Positions 53,631-63,091 are shown, counted from the first letter of the stretch. The stretch: 64,000 nt of DNA from Agrobacterium tumefaciens str. B6 (GCF_001541315.1 NZ_LMVK01000001.1:310001-374000); one strand, 5' to 3'. The notes: generated from the letters alone by a model not told the origin. Made by a program: numbers and translations.

Positions 53631-54548
53631 ATGGCTTCACCTAAACATTTTCTTGACCTGTCGGCCGTCAGCTCGCAGGACCTGCGGGCAATTCTCGACG
53701 ATGCCCGCGCGCGCAAGGCCGCAACCAAGGCCGGAACGGCGGAAAAGCCGCTTGCCGGCAAGATGCTGGCAATGATCTTCGAAAAGCCCTCCACCCGCAC
53801 CCGCGTCTCCTTTGATGTCGGCATGCGCCAGCTTGGTGGCGAGACGCTTTTCCTCTCCGGTACTGAAATGCAGCTCGGTCGTGCCGAAACGATCGGCGAT
53901 ACGGCCAAGGTGCTGTCGCGTTATGTCGACGCCATCATGATCCGCACGACGGATCATTCGCGCCTGCTGGAGCTTGCCGAGCACGCAACCGTGCCAGTTA
54001 TAAACGCCCTGACTGACGACACGCATCCCTGCCAGATCATGGCTGACATCATGACCTTCGAGGAACATCGCGGCCCGGTCAAAGGCAAGACCATTGCCTG
54101 GACGGGTGACGGCAACAACGTCCTGCATTCCTTCGTGGAAGGCTCGGCCCGCTTCGGTTACCGCATGACAATGGCGGTGCCGATGGGTTCCGAACCCCAT
54201 GACAAGTTCCTGAACTGGGCCCGCAACAATGGCGGCGAAATCATGTTGTGCCACGATGCCGACAAGGCCGTGGCCGGGGCCGATTGCGTCGTCACCGATA
54301 CCTGGGTTTCCATGAACCAGGAACACAAGGCGCGCGGCCACAACATCTTCCAGCCCTATCAAGTCAACGAAGCCCTGATGGCCAAGGCGGAAAAAGACGC
54401 GCTGTTCATGCATTGCCTGCCGGCCCATCGCGGTGAAGAAGTGACGGATGCCGTGATCGACGGTCCGCAATCGGTGGTCTTCGACGAGGCGGAAAACCGC
54501 CTCCACGCGCAGAAGTCCATCATTGCCTGGTGCATGGGCGCCATCTGA
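53631..54548 (+). CDS. argF: Ornithine carbamoyltransferase
   Basis: Makes citrulline from ornithine and carbamoyl phosphate. The 305-residue protein has the full catalytic set: carbamoyl-phosphate motif [27 protein letters not shown] (HPxQ), WVSMNQE (ornithine-binding), and [15 protein letters not shown]. This contrasts with the divergent paralogue at 25.3 kb, which lacks STRTR. Its ATG follows a GGGACG-containing leader 56 bases after argD. Confidence 0.97.
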   Translation: MASPKHFLDLSAVSSQDLRAILDDARARKAATKAGTAEKPLAGKMLAMIFEKPSTRTRVSFDVGMRQLGGETLFLSGTEMQLGRAETIGDTAKVLSRYVDAIMIRTTDHSRLLELAEHATVPVINALTDDTHPCQIMADIMTFEEHRGPVKGKTIAWTGDGNNVLHSFVEGSARFGYRMTMAVPMGSEPHDKFLNWARNNGGEIMLCHDADKAVAGADCVVTDTWVSMNQEHKARGHNIFQPYQVNEALMAKAEKDALFMHCLPAHRGEEVTDAVIDGPQSVVFDEAENRLHAQKSIIAWCMGAI

Positions 54549-54786
54549 GCAATCCCCCGGCCTGACACGCCTCACGCCGGGTGCTTGAACTTGCCCGCAT
54601 AGATTACCATCTGTGGGACTTCGAAGAGGCTCGTCGGTTTTGCTGGCGGGCCATCATCACGATTTGCACGTTTTTCCCGGAAGCGGTTTCTCTTCCCGGG
54701 TCTCTGTGCGACAAGCGGAAAAAGCACATTTTAAAAGCCGGACTTTTGGACGGTAGCGGCGCGACGGCTGCGCCAAGGAGTATGAC

Positions 54787-55776
54787 ATGGCAGATGTAAC
54801 GGTTGAACTGGACGATCTCGATTTTGCTGGCGACGACAAGGTTGTGCCCTTTCAGGTCGAAGGTCTGGATGTGCGCGGCCGCGCCGTACAGGTTGGGCCG
54901 CTGCTGAATGCCATTCTCGAGCGGCACGATTATCCTGCCGCCGTCGCCCGCCTGCTGGCGGAAGCGACTGTTCTGACGGCGCTGATCGGCACGTCGCTCA
55001 AGTTTTCCGGCAAGCTGACCCTCCAGACCAAGGGCGACGGCCCGGTTGACCTGCTGGTCGCGGATTTTACCGCGCCTGAAAGCATGCGCGCTTACGCCCG
55101 TTTCGATGAGGAGCGGCTGGCGGCGGCGATTGCGGAAGGCGCAACCTCGCCGGAGCAATTGCTCGGCACCGGCATTCTGGCCTTCACGATCGATCAGGGC
55201 GCGGGCATGCAGCCCTATCAGGGCATCGTGCCGCTCGATGGCTCGTCGCTGGAAGACATTGCCGGGGTTTATTTCCGTCAGTCGGAACAGCTGCCTACCC
55301 GCGTGCGGCTGGGCGTTGCCGAGTTCTTCGACCGTGATGGCGAAGGCAAGCCGCGTCATGGCTGGCGTGCGGGCGGCGTTATCGTGCAGTTCCTGCCGCA
55401 GGCGCCCGAGCGGCTGCGTATGCGTGACCTGCATGGCGGCGACGGCGATGAAAGCGGTCACGAGGTGCAGGAGGATGATGCCTGGATGGAAGCCGTCACG
55501 CTGTTGAACACGGTGGATACCGACGAGCTGACTGATCCGCAGGTGCCGGTGGAACGCCTGCTCTTCAGGCTTTTCCATGAGAGCGGCGTGCGCATCTATG
55601 ATCCGCAGGCGGTTTTCGACCGTTGCAGCTGCTCGCGGGACAAGATCAAGGGTGTGCTGTCAGGCTTCACCGCCGAAGAGATCAAGGCGAGCGAGGAAGA
55701 CGGCGCCATTGCCGTGACCTGCGAGTTCTGCTCCACCACCTATCGCTACGATGTCAGCGAATTTGAAAATGCCTGA
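54787..55776 (+). CDS. hslO: Hsp33 redox-regulated chaperone
   Basis: Cytoplasmic chaperone activated by oxidation, releasing zinc to hold unfolding proteins. The 329-residue protein has the C-terminal zinc-binding redox switch FDRCSCSRDKIKGVL and TCEFCSTTY, i.e. CxC plus CxxC. The N-terminal domain covers about residues 20-230. The ATG follows CCAAGGAGTATGAC. A terminator follows the stop. It lies 238 bases after argF, a common placement in alphaproteobacteria. Confidence 0.95.
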   Translation: MADVTVELDDLDFAGDDKVVPFQVEGLDVRGRAVQVGPLLNAILERHDYPAAVARLLAEATVLTALIGTSLKFSGKLTLQTKGDGPVDLLVADFTAPESMRAYARFDEERLAAAIAEGATSPEQLLGTGILAFTIDQGAGMQPYQGIVPLDGSSLEDIAGVYFRQSEQLPTRVRLGVAEFFDRDGEGKPRHGWRAGGVIVQFLPQAPERLRMRDLHGGDGDESGHEVQEDDAWMEAVTLLNTVDTDELTDPQVPVERLLFRLFHESGVRIYDPQAVFDRCSCSRDKIKGVLSGFTAEEIKASEEDGAIAVTCEFCSTTYRYDVSEFENA

Positions 55777-55782
55777 ATAGAG

Positions 55783-55813
55783 AGCCGTGCCCCACAAAGG
55801 GTGCGGCTTTTTC
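55783..55813 (+). terminator. Intrinsic terminator after hslO
   Basis: AGCCGTGCCC and GGGTGCGGCT form a 10-bp stem with two G-U pairs, followed by TTTTTC; it also faces the convergent apaG. Confidence 0.8.
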
Positions 55814-55829
55814 ATTGCCGGGCGAGTGG

Positions 55830-56222
55830 TTAGTTCAGAACCCGCATCAGGCCCGGTGAATCCAGCGAAAAGGCGGGTATGGTGACGTTGAACACCTCGC
55901 CATTTTCCGTTTCCATTTCATAGTGGCCGAACATCAGGCCCGAAGGTGTGTCCAGCGGGCAACCGGAGGAATATTCGTAGCTGTCGCCGGGTTTAAGATG
56001 TGGCTTCTCACCCACGACGCCAGGCCCATAGACCTCATCGACCTGTCCGTTCTGATCGGTGATGTGCCAATAGCGATTGACGAGGGTAACCGGAATATCG
56101 GAGTTGTTCGCGATCACGACTTTGTAGCCCCAGACGTAACGATCGTCATCCGGGTCGGATTGTTCCTCGAGATAATACGGGTCGACCGTTACCTCGATAT
56201 CCCTTGTCAGAGCACGATACAT
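55830..56222 (-). CDS. apaG: ApaG protein (Co2+/Mg2+ efflux-associated fold)
   Basis: A 130-residue beta-sandwich protein of the ApaG/DUF525 family, first named in E. coli beside apaH and linked to cobalt resistance; its molecular role is not established. The N-terminus [23 protein letters not shown] and the core [31 protein letters not shown] are family-typical. ATG 56222 is preferred to an in-frame GTG at 56231 because it has GAGG at normal spacing and gives the family's standard length. Confidence 0.92.
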   Translation of the reverse strand: MYRALTRDIEVTVDPYYLEEQSDPDDDRYVWGYKVVIANNSDIPVTLVNRYWHITDQNGQVDEVYGPGVVGEKPHLKPGDSYEYSSGCPLDTPSGLMFGHYEMETENGEVFNVTIPAFSLDSPGLMRVLN

Positions 56223-56455
56223 ACGCGCCACACCTCGATATTATGCCTGCCGCCACATCCTACACTATAGGTTCTGGCTATCGTCAAGAAAATGAATGAC
56301 TTGACGGGCAGGGGGCATCTCCTGTTGCGCTGCTTTCCACCGTTAGGGATAACGGGAAAGGTAAATATTGGTTGCCTGATAGGGTCTTTTCGGACCGCAC
56401 CGGCGAACCATGGCCCGACACGCGGTCAGGCCATGGCGATTTGCCGATTGAATTT

Positions 56456-57640
56456 TCAGGCCGAAACGGCCGCCAGACCCTTCGCCAGATCTTCCAGCAG
56501 ATCGTCGGTATCCTCGATGCCGCAGGAAAGGCGCAGGGTGCCGCCGGAAATACCGAGTTCAGCACGCGCCTCGTCGGAGAGGTTCTTGTGCGTCGTCGTG
56601 CCGGGATGGGTGATAAGGCTCTTGGCGTCGCCGAGGTTGTTGGAAATCTTCACGATTTCCAACGCGTTCTGCAGCTTGAAGGCCGCTTCCTTGCCACCCT
56701 TCAACTCGAAGGCCACCAGCGTCGAACCGCCGGACATCTGCCGTGCGATGATGTCGGCCTGCGGATGGTCGGCGCGGCCGGGATAGATGACCTTGGCGAC
56801 CTTGCCGTTATCGGCGAGAAAATCGGCGATTTTGCCGGCATTGGCCGTCTGCTGTTTCACACGCAGCGGCAGGGTCTCGATGCCTTTCAGTAGCGTCCAG
56901 GCATTGAACGGCGACATGGCCGGGCCGGTATGGCGGAAATAATCCTGCAGCTCTTCTTCAATCCACTTCTTGTCGGAAAGGATCACGCCACCGAGGCAGC
57001 GGCCCTGGCCGTCAATATGTTTGGTGGCCGAATAAACAACGATATGGGCGCCGAGTTCGAGCGGCTTCTGGAAAAGCGGCGTCGCAAAGACGTTGTCGAC
57101 CACTACCTTGGCGCCGATCTGGTTGGCGAGCTTCGCCACGCCGGCAATATCCACCACTTCGAGCGTCGGATTGGTCGGGCTTTCGAGGAAGAACAGCTTG
57201 GTGTTCGGCTGGATCGCCTTTTCCCAATTGCCGAGATCGCGACCGTCGATCAGCGTGCATTCGATGCCGTATTTCGGCGCGAGCGTTTCGACCACCCAGC
57301 GGCAGGAGCCGAAAAGGGCGCGGGCAGCAACGATATGGTCGCCGGCGCGCAGCTGGCACATGATGGCGGCGGTGACGGCGGCCATGCCCGACGCAAGTGC
57401 GCGGGCGTCTTCAGCGCCTTCCAGCAGGCACATGCGCTTTTCGAACATGTCGTTGGTAGGGCTCGCATAACGGGCGTAGATGAACCCGTCCGTTTCACCC
57501 TTGAAGCGCGCTTCGGCGGCTTCGGAGTTTTCGTATACGAAACCCTGGGTCAGATAGATCGCTTCCGACGTTTCACCGTAAGGGGAGCGTAGCGTACCGC
57601 CGTGAACGAGCTGGGTTGCCGGGCGCCATTTATTGCTCAT
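56456..57640 (-). CDS. metZ: O-succinylhomoserine sulfhydrylase
   Basis: PLP-dependent enzyme making homocysteine from O-succinylhomoserine and sulfide, the direct route to methionine. The 394-residue protein is of the Cys/Met metabolism family: YARYASPTNDMFEKRMCLLEGAEDARALASGMAA (two blocks), FFLESPTNPTLEVVDIA, and the PLP Lys in VVYSATKHIDGQGRCLGG. SGGTLRLSCGIEDTDDL ends the C-terminal domain. Expression is controlled by the SAM-II riboswitch and terminator directly upstream, as expected for a methionine biosynthesis gene. Confidence 0.96.
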   Translation of the reverse strand: MSNKWRPATQLVHGGTLRSPYGETSEAIYLTQGFVYENSEAAEARFKGETDGFIYARYASPTNDMFEKRMCLLEGAEDARALASGMAAVTAAIMCQLRAGDHIVAARALFGSCRWVVETLAPKYGIECTLIDGRDLGNWEKAIQPNTKLFFLESPTNPTLEVVDIAGVAKLANQIGAKVVVDNVFATPLFQKPLELGAHIVVYSATKHIDGQGRCLGGVILSDKKWIEEELQDYFRHTGPAMSPFNAWTLLKGIETLPLRVKQQTANAGKIADFLADNGKVAKVIYPGRADHPQADIIARQMSGGSTLVAFELKGGKEAAFKLQNALEIVKISNNLGDAKSLITHPGTTTHKNLSDEARAELGISGGTLRLSCGIEDTDDLLEDLAKGLAAVSA

Positions 57641-57657
57641 GTGATCACCTTCAAAAC

Positions 57658-57687
57658 AAAAAAACCGGCCGCAAAAGCAGACCGGTT
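57658..57687 (-). terminator. Rho-independent terminator in the metZ leader (riboswitch expression platform)
   Basis: On the minus strand AACCGGTCTGC, a TTTT loop and GCGGCCGGTT are followed by a T run (TTTTTTTG). It lies between the SAM-II element and metZ. An upstream ACCGGG/GACCGG segment can pair with the same strand, allowing mutually exclusive structures. Confidence 0.75.
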
Positions 57688-57699
57688 CCTAGCACCCGG

Positions 57700-57757
57700 T
57701 CTTTTTAGCCACTTGTTTAACGTGGCTGCAAGCCGACCGGCCAAATCACCACGGGAT
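57700..57757 (-). ncRNA. SAM-II riboswitch upstream of metZ
   Basis: On the minus strand the sequence CGTGGTGATTTGG is followed by CGGCTTGCAGCCACGTTAAA and CAAGTGGCTAAA. P1 pairs CGTGG (57753-57749) with CCACG (57725-57721). These elements match the conserved SAM-II (metA motif) consensus, an alphaproteobacterial riboswitch for S-adenosylmethionine. High SAM should favour the downstream terminator and shut off metZ. Confidence 0.93.
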
Positions 57758-57835
57758 AAGCTTGCCATACTGCCGTTACCGGCTTGCGTCAATGCTTTCC
57801 TTTTGGTTTTGTCGCCGTAAAAAGGAATGATGACC

Positions 57836-58933
57836 ATGACGAGAACCACGGGCATTTTGGCGGATGGCGCGATCAAGGCGCTGTTTGCAGGCGGCAAGCT
57901 GAAGAGCGAGGCCGATCTCGATGCTGATCAGGTGCAGCCTGCCAGCCTTGATCTCAGGCTCGGCTCGAAGGCCTATCGCGTGCGCGCCAGCTTTATGCCC
58001 GGCCCCGGAACCCACGTCCTCGACAAGCTCAATCGTCTCAGCCTGCACGAGATCGACCTCACCCAGGGCGCGGTGCTAGAAACCGGTTGCGTTTATATCG
58101 TTCCCTTGATGGAAAGCCTTGCGCTGCCGGCGGACATGTCTGCCTCGGCCAATCCGAAAAGCTCGACCGGCCGTCTCGATATCTTCACCCGCGTGATGAC
58201 CGATAATGCGCAGGAATTCGACAAGATACCGGCCGGTTATGTCGGCCCGCTCTATCTGGAAATCAGCCCGCGCACATTCCCCATCGTGGTGCGCCGCGGC
58301 TCACGCCTGTCGCAGATCCGCTTCCGCATTGGCCATTCGCTGCTCAATGAAAGTGAACTGCTGAAGCTGCACGAGACGGAAATGCTGGTCGCAAGCGAAA
58401 CGCCCAACGTGACCGGCGGCGGCATCGCGCTTTCGATCGACCTCAAGGGTTTCGGTGAAAACGGGCTGATCGGTTATCGCGGCAAACATCACACCGCGGT
58501 GGTGGATGTCGACAAGAAGGCCCAGCACGACGTTCTCGATTTCTGGGAACCGCTCTACGCACGCGGCCGCGCCGAATTGATCCTCGACCCGGATGAATTC
58601 TATATTCTCGTCTCACGCGAAGCTGTCCACGTTCCGCCGCTTTACGCGGCTGAAATGACGCCCTTCGACCCGTTGGTGGGCGAGTTCCGTGTGCATTACG
58701 CCGGCTTCTTCGATCCGGGCTTCGGCCATGCGCAGGCGGGCGGCACCGGCAGCCGCGCCGTGCTCGAAGTGCGCAGCCACGAGGTGCCCTTCATTCTGGA
58801 ACACGGGCAGATCGTTGGCCGGCTTGTTTACGAGCACATGCTGCAGAAACCGGAAGGCCTCTATGGCAGCGGCCTCGGCTCCAACTATCAGGCCCAGGGG
58901 CTGAAGCTTTCCAAGCATTTTCGCACCGAATAA
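57836..58933 (+). CDS. dcd: Double-length 2'-deoxycytidine 5'-triphosphate deaminase
   Basis: Deaminates dCTP to dUTP in pyrimidine nucleotide metabolism. The length (365 residues from ATG 57836, which has AAAGGA upstream) is about twice that of enteric Dcd, corresponding to the tandem form known in alphaproteobacteria. A first trimer-family half has QPASLDLRLGSKAYRV and SSTGRLDIFTRVMTD. The second half ends with HEVPFILEHGQIVGRLVYEHM. Alternative starts at 57827 and 57830 add three or two residues. Confidence 0.9.
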   Translation: MTRTTGILADGAIKALFAGGKLKSEADLDADQVQPASLDLRLGSKAYRVRASFMPGPGTHVLDKLNRLSLHEIDLTQGAVLETGCVYIVPLMESLALPADMSASANPKSSTGRLDIFTRVMTDNAQEFDKIPAGYVGPLYLEISPRTFPIVVRRGSRLSQIRFRIGHSLLNESELLKLHETEMLVASETPNVTGGGIALSIDLKGFGENGLIGYRGKHHTAVVDVDKKAQHDVLDFWEPLYARGRAELILDPDEFYILVSREAVHVPPLYAAEMTPFDPLVGEFRVHYAGFFDPGFGHAQAGGTGSRAVLEVRSHEVPFILEHGQIVGRLVYEHMLQKPEGLYGSGLGSNYQAQGLKLSKHFRTE

Positions 58934-58988
58934 CGAAACCGGCGGGTGCTTGACACCCGCTGCGAACTATCCGATGTCTTATGCGCGC

Positions 58989-59062
58989 GCGGGTGTAGCT
59001 CAATGGTAGAGCAGCAGCTTCCCAAGCTGAATACGAGGGTTCGATTCCCTTCACCCGCTCCA
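58989..59062 (+). tRNA. tRNA-Gly (CCC)
   Basis: A 74-base cloverleaf: acceptor GCGGGTG/CACCCGC, anticodon loop TTCCCAA (anticodon CCC) in a CAGC/GCTG stem, T arm with GTTCGATT, encoded CCA. The next gene is kptA, 58 bases downstream. No integrase is adjacent. Confidence 0.96.
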
Positions 59063-59120
59063 GCGATGCCGCGATCCATGTGCCGGAATATTAAAGGTCA
59101 TAAGAGAAAGCCGCATCCCG

Positions 59121-59669
59121 ATGGCGCAGTCCCTCAGCGAGATCAGTAAATTTCTAAGCTATGTCCTTCGTCACAAACCGGATGCGATCAGTATCGAACT
59201 CGACGCGGAAGGGTGGGCCAATATCGACGAGTTGATAGCAAGAGCCGATATTCCCCTTACGCATGAGTTGCTGCTTGAGATTGTCGATACCAGCGACAAG
59301 AAGCGGTTCGCCATTTCTGCCGATGGGCAATTCATCCGGGCCAATCAGGGCCATTCGGTGGTGGTGGATCTCGGTCTCGAGCCTGTCGAGCCACCCGTTT
59401 TGCTCTATCACGGCACAGCCACCCGTTTTCTCGGCAGCATCAGGGAAAAGGGATTGCTCCCGCAGAACCGGCAATATGTCCATCTCTCCGCTGATAAAGA
59501 AACAGCGAGAAGAGTTGGAGAAAGGCACGGAAAACCCGTCATTCTGACGATCTCCGCCCTGGCGCTGCATCAGGGAGGCCATCGTTTCTTTCAGGCCAAA
59601 AATGGTGTCTGGCTTACGAATGAGATAGAGCCGGGCTCTCTTCCGGGGCTGCCGGAAGAGGTGGGCTGA
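59121..59669 (+). CDS. kptA: RNA 2'-phosphotransferase (Tpt1/KptA)
   Basis: NAD+-dependent enzyme that removes a 2'-phosphate from RNA, giving ADP-ribose 1'',2''-cyclic phosphate. The 182-residue protein is of normal bacterial length. N-terminal LSEISKFLSYVLRHKPDAISIELD and GWANIDELI are the RNA-binding winged helix. The NAD-binding half has LYHGTATRFLGSIREKGLLPQNRQYVHLSAD and a C-terminal ALALHQGGHRFFQAKNGVWLT. Bacteria have no tRNA splicing of the eukaryotic type, so its role is unclear. It follows tRNA-Gly. Confidence 0.92.
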   Translation: MAQSLSEISKFLSYVLRHKPDAISIELDAEGWANIDELIARADIPLTHELLLEIVDTSDKKRFAISADGQFIRANQGHSVVVDLGLEPVEPPVLLYHGTATRFLGSIREKGLLPQNRQYVHLSADKETARRVGERHGKPVILTISALALHQGGHRFFQAKNGVWLTNEIEPGSLPGLPEEVG

Positions 59670-59823
59670 AGCCACTATTTTCCGCGGAACATCCTGAAAT
59701 GGTGGGGATACGGTCTTGGCCGGATCGTCGTGGAGCCGGCTTTTGGGAGTAGTACACAATTTAGCTTGACTACGATTAAATTGCACGTAATAGTTGATGC
59801 AGTCGTAACATAGGGGAAGTGTT

Positions 59824-60549
59824 ATGAGTCGCAAACTTCTTTCGGAATTTCTGGGAACCTTTTGGCTCGTGTTCGGAGGATGCGGCAGCGCGGTTTTTGC
59901 CGCCGCCTTTCCCGAACTCGGCATCGGCTTCCTTGGTGTCGCTTTCGCTTTTGGTCTGACCGTTCTGACCATGGCCTACGCGGTTGGCGGCATTTCAGGC
60001 GGTCACTTCAATCCGGCTGTTTCAGTTGGCCTCACGGTTGCCGGTAAATTCCCGGCGGCAAGCCTCGTGCCTTATATCGTGGCGCAGGTTCTGGGGGCGA
60101 TCGTCGCGGCTGCGGCGCTTTATGTCATCCTCACCGGCAAGGCAGGGGCTGACATTGGCGGTTTTGCCGCCAATGGTTATGGCGAACATTCGCCGGGCGG
60201 ATATTCTCTCGTATCGGCGCTGCTGATCGAAGTCATTCTGACGGCATTTTTCCTTATCGTCATTCTGGGGTCGACGCATGGCAGGGTTCCGGCCGGCTTC
60301 GCGCCGATCGCCATCGGTCTTGCCCTTACCCTTATTCATTTGATTTCCATTCCGGTCACCAACACATCCGTCAATCCGGCCCGCTCGACGGGACAGGCGT
60401 TGTTCGTCGGCGGATGGGCGCTGCAGCAGCTCTGGCTGTTCTGGCTCGCTCCGATCCTTGGCGGCGCCATCGGGGCCGTGATCTGGAAAATTTTCGGCGA
60501 GGAAGAGAAGGCCGGCCACACCGGTTCGGTTCAACCTGCGCAGACATGA
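59824..60549 (+). CDS. aqpZ: Aquaporin Z
   Basis: Inner-membrane water channel of 241 residues with six helices. Two half-helix NPA motifs line the pore: [11 protein letters not shown] and [13 protein letters not shown]. An Arg directly after the second NPA (NPAR) and the short C-terminus fit AqpZ rather than glycerol facilitators. The ATG follows a GGGGAAGTGTT leader. The 97-residue glycine-rich gene follows on the same strand. Confidence 0.94.
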   Translation: MSRKLLSEFLGTFWLVFGGCGSAVFAAAFPELGIGFLGVAFAFGLTVLTMAYAVGGISGGHFNPAVSVGLTVAGKFPAASLVPYIVAQVLGAIVAAAALYVILTGKAGADIGGFAANGYGEHSPGGYSLVSALLIEVILTAFFLIVILGSTHGRVPAGFAPIAIGLALTLIHLISIPVTNTSVNPARSTGQALFVGGWALQQLWLFWLAPILGGAIGAVIWKIFGEEEKAGHTGSVQPAQT

Positions 60550-60563
60550 ATAAGAGGCTTTGT

Positions 60564-60583
60564 TTCCTCGAATGGTCGAGGAA
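60564..60583 (+). repeat. Short hairpin in the leader of the glycine-rich gene
   Basis: TTCCTCGA-ATGG-TCGAGGAA is an 8-bp stem with a four-base loop, 17 bases upstream of the following start and close to its ribosome site (GAGGAGG). It might modulate translation. Confidence 0.4.
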
Positions 60584-60600
60584 CGACTGAGGAGGATGAC

Positions 60601-60894
60601 ATGGATCTTGCTTCGATATTGGCCCAAATCGTTGGCGGTGCGGTAGGCGGCACGGCCGGTGGAAAGATAGTGAAGGACTCCGATCTTGGTTCGCTCGGCA
60701 ACCTGATTGCCGGCGCCATTGGCGGCCTCGGCGGCGGAACCGTGCTCGGATCGCTGCTCGGCGCGGCCGGAGGTGCAGCAGCTGGCGGCGTGGATATCGG
60801 CGCTCTTGCCGGTCAGCTCGTTGGCGGCGGTGTCGGTGGTCTGATCGTGCAGATCATCGTCGGCCTGATCAAGAACAAGCTCGTTGCCAAGTAG
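60601..60894 (+). CDS. Glycine/alanine-rich hydrophobic small protein (unknown)
   Basis: A 97-residue protein with no recognised domain. It consists largely of glycine-zipper-like repeats (GGAVGGTAGGK, GAIGGLGGGTVLGSLLGAAGG, GGGVGGLIVQIIVGLIKNKL). The hydrophobic character suggests membrane association or oligomerisation, comparable to small glycine-zipper proteins. The ATG follows GAGGAGGATGAC. It may be cotranscribed with aqpZ (51-base gap). Confidence 0.75.
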   Translation: MDLASILAQIVGGAVGGTAGGKIVKDSDLGSLGNLIAGAIGGLGGGTVLGSLLGAAGGAAAGGVDIGALAGQLVGGGVGGLIVQIIVGLIKNKLVAK

Positions 60895-60928
60895 AGCGGT
60901 TCGGTCGCCTTCAGGATGAAATGACGGA

Positions 60929-60960
60929 CCTTGCCGAAGGAGGAGCTTCGTTCGGCAAGG
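60929..60960. terminator. Inverted repeat after the glycine-rich gene
   Basis: CCTTGCCGAA and TTCGGCAAGG form a perfect 10-bp stem with a 12-base loop. There is no U run. The gap up to 61106 is otherwise empty. Confidence 0.45.
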
Positions 60961-61106
60961 CATTGGCTTCTATTATTGATGACACCGGTAATGCAAGGCC
61001 TGAAGCGGCTTTGCGGATAACAGCATGTCGCTGAAACCATGAAGCGTCGCCGCGGTTGGCCGAAATAAGCACCAAACCTATTTTGACTGTTTTCGAAAAT
61101 GCCGGG

Positions 61107-63038
61107 TCAGTCGGTTTTTTTGACGACCGGCGCGTGTGGTGTCTTGTTCCATGTGAAGGGTTTGGTTTTGAGCTCCACCACGGCCCGCCAGGCCGCGACT
61201 GATAACATCAGCCAATATGCGGGCATCGCCAGCCATCGCCTTCCGACATGTCGTCTTTCATAGGCGATCATTCTGCTTCGACCCATCAGCACGAAGATCG
61301 TGTAGCTCCCGGCGATATTCAGCACATCGATAAAAAACAGCAGACCTTGCCAGGTGAGTAGCAGATCAGCACCGTTTTCCCGGATGGCGATAATCATGAA
61401 TGCCAGGGAAACGAAGAGCAGGGGATGGGCAAGCGACGACAGAAGCATGCCGCCGATCAGCAGCTGAAAAACCATATAGGCAAACCATCCCATGTCGCGC
61501 GCGGTCGTAAAAGGCGCACGGGTCATCACCAGCCAGCTTTGCAGCCAACCCTTGTACCAGCGTGTTCGCTGGTTCAGCCACACGGGCAGCGAGGTCGGCG
61601 CGTCCTCCAGCGTCTGTCGCCGGATGACGCCGCAACGATAACCGAGCCGATGCAGCCTGAGTCCGAGATCGGCGTCCTCGGTTACATTATAGGGATCCCA
61701 GGCGCCGGCCCGCCGCAGCACGGCGGTCCGGAAATGATTGGAGGTGCCGCCAAGCGGCAGCGGCAAGCCGTGTGTGGATAGCACAGGTAACATGCAGCGG
61801 AAGAGACCGGAATATTCCAAGGCGAAACAGGCGCTGAGCCAGGAGGAAGAGGCATTGCTGATGATAAGCGGCGCCTGCAGGCAGGCCACCTCGTCTGGCT
61901 CATTGCGGAAGGCGGTATAGGCTTCACGCAATTGCTGCGGATGGGGCCGGTCCTCGGCATCATAGACCACAACGAATGCGCCGCGCGCGCCGGAAAGCGC
62001 ATAGGTGAGGGCTTTGGGTTTCGTGCGCGGCAGGGAAGGCGGCACCCTGACAACCTCTATATGTGGGCCGGGGTTTATCCGCCGGATCGCCTCGATCGTT
62101 GCGTCGTCGTCAGCCTCGCAGACAAGCTTGATGTCCAGTCGGGATCTGGGCCAGTCCAGACGTTCCAATGCGCCGATGAGCTGCCCGACGACGGCCTCTT
62201 CTCGATAAAGCGCCACCAGAACGGTATAGACAGGCGGTTCGTTTTCCTGCCGAGGAAGCGAGACAGCACCGTTTTCCGTGGGTGCATGGACGAGGGCGAA
62301 CAGCCTGAAAAGCAGGGTAAAGAGGTAAAGAAGCGTCAGGGTAACATGCAGATAGGCAAATGCCGCTTCCGTATAAAACAGCAGCGATAGAATGAGCAGG
62401 GTAACGAGAACGCCACTGCAGAAACCCTGCTGGCCGTGCAGCGTGATCCTGGCGGAATGGTGTGGCGCCGTATTGAAAAGCCGCTGCTGGGTTTCCGCCA
62501 GGCGGCGGGCCTCGCCCGCTTTCCAGATTGCGTTGCGCATGGCTTGCGGTGTGGTTACGGCAAATTCGTCGAGAAGACGCGGGCGCTGATCCAGCATGTT
62601 TTTCAGAGACGCCATCCGCGCCAGTTCCGGCACGATCAGCAGCGTCGGCGTGCCGTGTAGCGGTGTCAGCCGCAGCAACCTTGGTTCGGCAAGTTGAGTG
62701 TCCAGTCGGTTCAGGTCCACCACCCGGCCCGGGCTTATTTCCGGAAGAAATGGCAACCGCAGCAATCTGGCGAAAGCGCTGAAATAGGCATCCGCCGTTA
62801 CGAGACTGCTTGCCAGCAATTCGTCTTCTACAGTCGAGCCATTTTCCAGCGCCCGCTGTTCGAATGCCTCGATATAGGGCTTGCCAAATCCCAGCGAAGA
62901 GAGAAAGCGGGCTTGTTCGGCCTGGTCCTGTTCGGAAGCGGCCCAAAGCGGATCATCGCTGGTACGGGAAAATGCAATTTTTCGTGTCGCCGGCGTCGTA
63001 CAAAACGAATCTCGTGTATATTGCCTAAAATAATCCAT
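61107..63038 (-). CDS. Membrane glycosyltransferase family 2 with N-terminal GspE-N-like domain
   Basis: A 643-residue polytopic membrane protein. The catalytic domain shows VLVALYREEAVV, VCEADDDATIEAI, VVYDAEDRPHPQQL, EDADLGLRLHRLGY and QRTRWYKGW (D,D,D,QxxRW), the set for processive and related GT2 enzymes. The N-terminal 170 residues (SSLVTADAYFSAFARLLRLPF) resemble the MshEN/GspE-N domain, an accessory nucleotide-binding domain. Two helices precede the GT2 domain and several follow. Export of a polysaccharide is possible but no partner genes are nearby. The ATG has a weak ribosome site, so the start is uncertain. Confidence 0.87.
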   Translation of the reverse strand: MDYFRQYTRDSFCTTPATRKIAFSRTSDDPLWAASEQDQAEQARFLSSLGFGKPYIEAFEQRALENGSTVEDELLASSLVTADAYFSAFARLLRLPFLPEISPGRVVDLNRLDTQLAEPRLLRLTPLHGTPTLLIVPELARMASLKNMLDQRPRLLDEFAVTTPQAMRNAIWKAGEARRLAETQQRLFNTAPHHSARITLHGQQGFCSGVLVTLLILSLLFYTEAAFAYLHVTLTLLYLFTLLFRLFALVHAPTENGAVSLPRQENEPPVYTVLVALYREEAVVGQLIGALERLDWPRSRLDIKLVCEADDDATIEAIRRINPGPHIEVVRVPPSLPRTKPKALTYALSGARGAFVVVYDAEDRPHPQQLREAYTAFRNEPDEVACLQAPLIISNASSSWLSACFALEYSGLFRCMLPVLSTHGLPLPLGGTSNHFRTAVLRRAGAWDPYNVTEDADLGLRLHRLGYRCGVIRRQTLEDAPTSLPVWLNQRTRWYKGWLQSWLVMTRAPFTTARDMGWFAYMVFQLLIGGMLLSSLAHPLLFVSLAFMIIAIRENGADLLLTWQGLLFFIDVLNIAGSYTIFVLMGRSRMIAYERRHVGRRWLAMPAYWLMLSVAAWRAVVELKTKPFTWNKTPHAPVVKKTD

Positions 63039-63091
63039 GCATCGCCGCCGCCGTCATGGTGCCGCCCCACTTTCTGTCACGGATAGTATAG

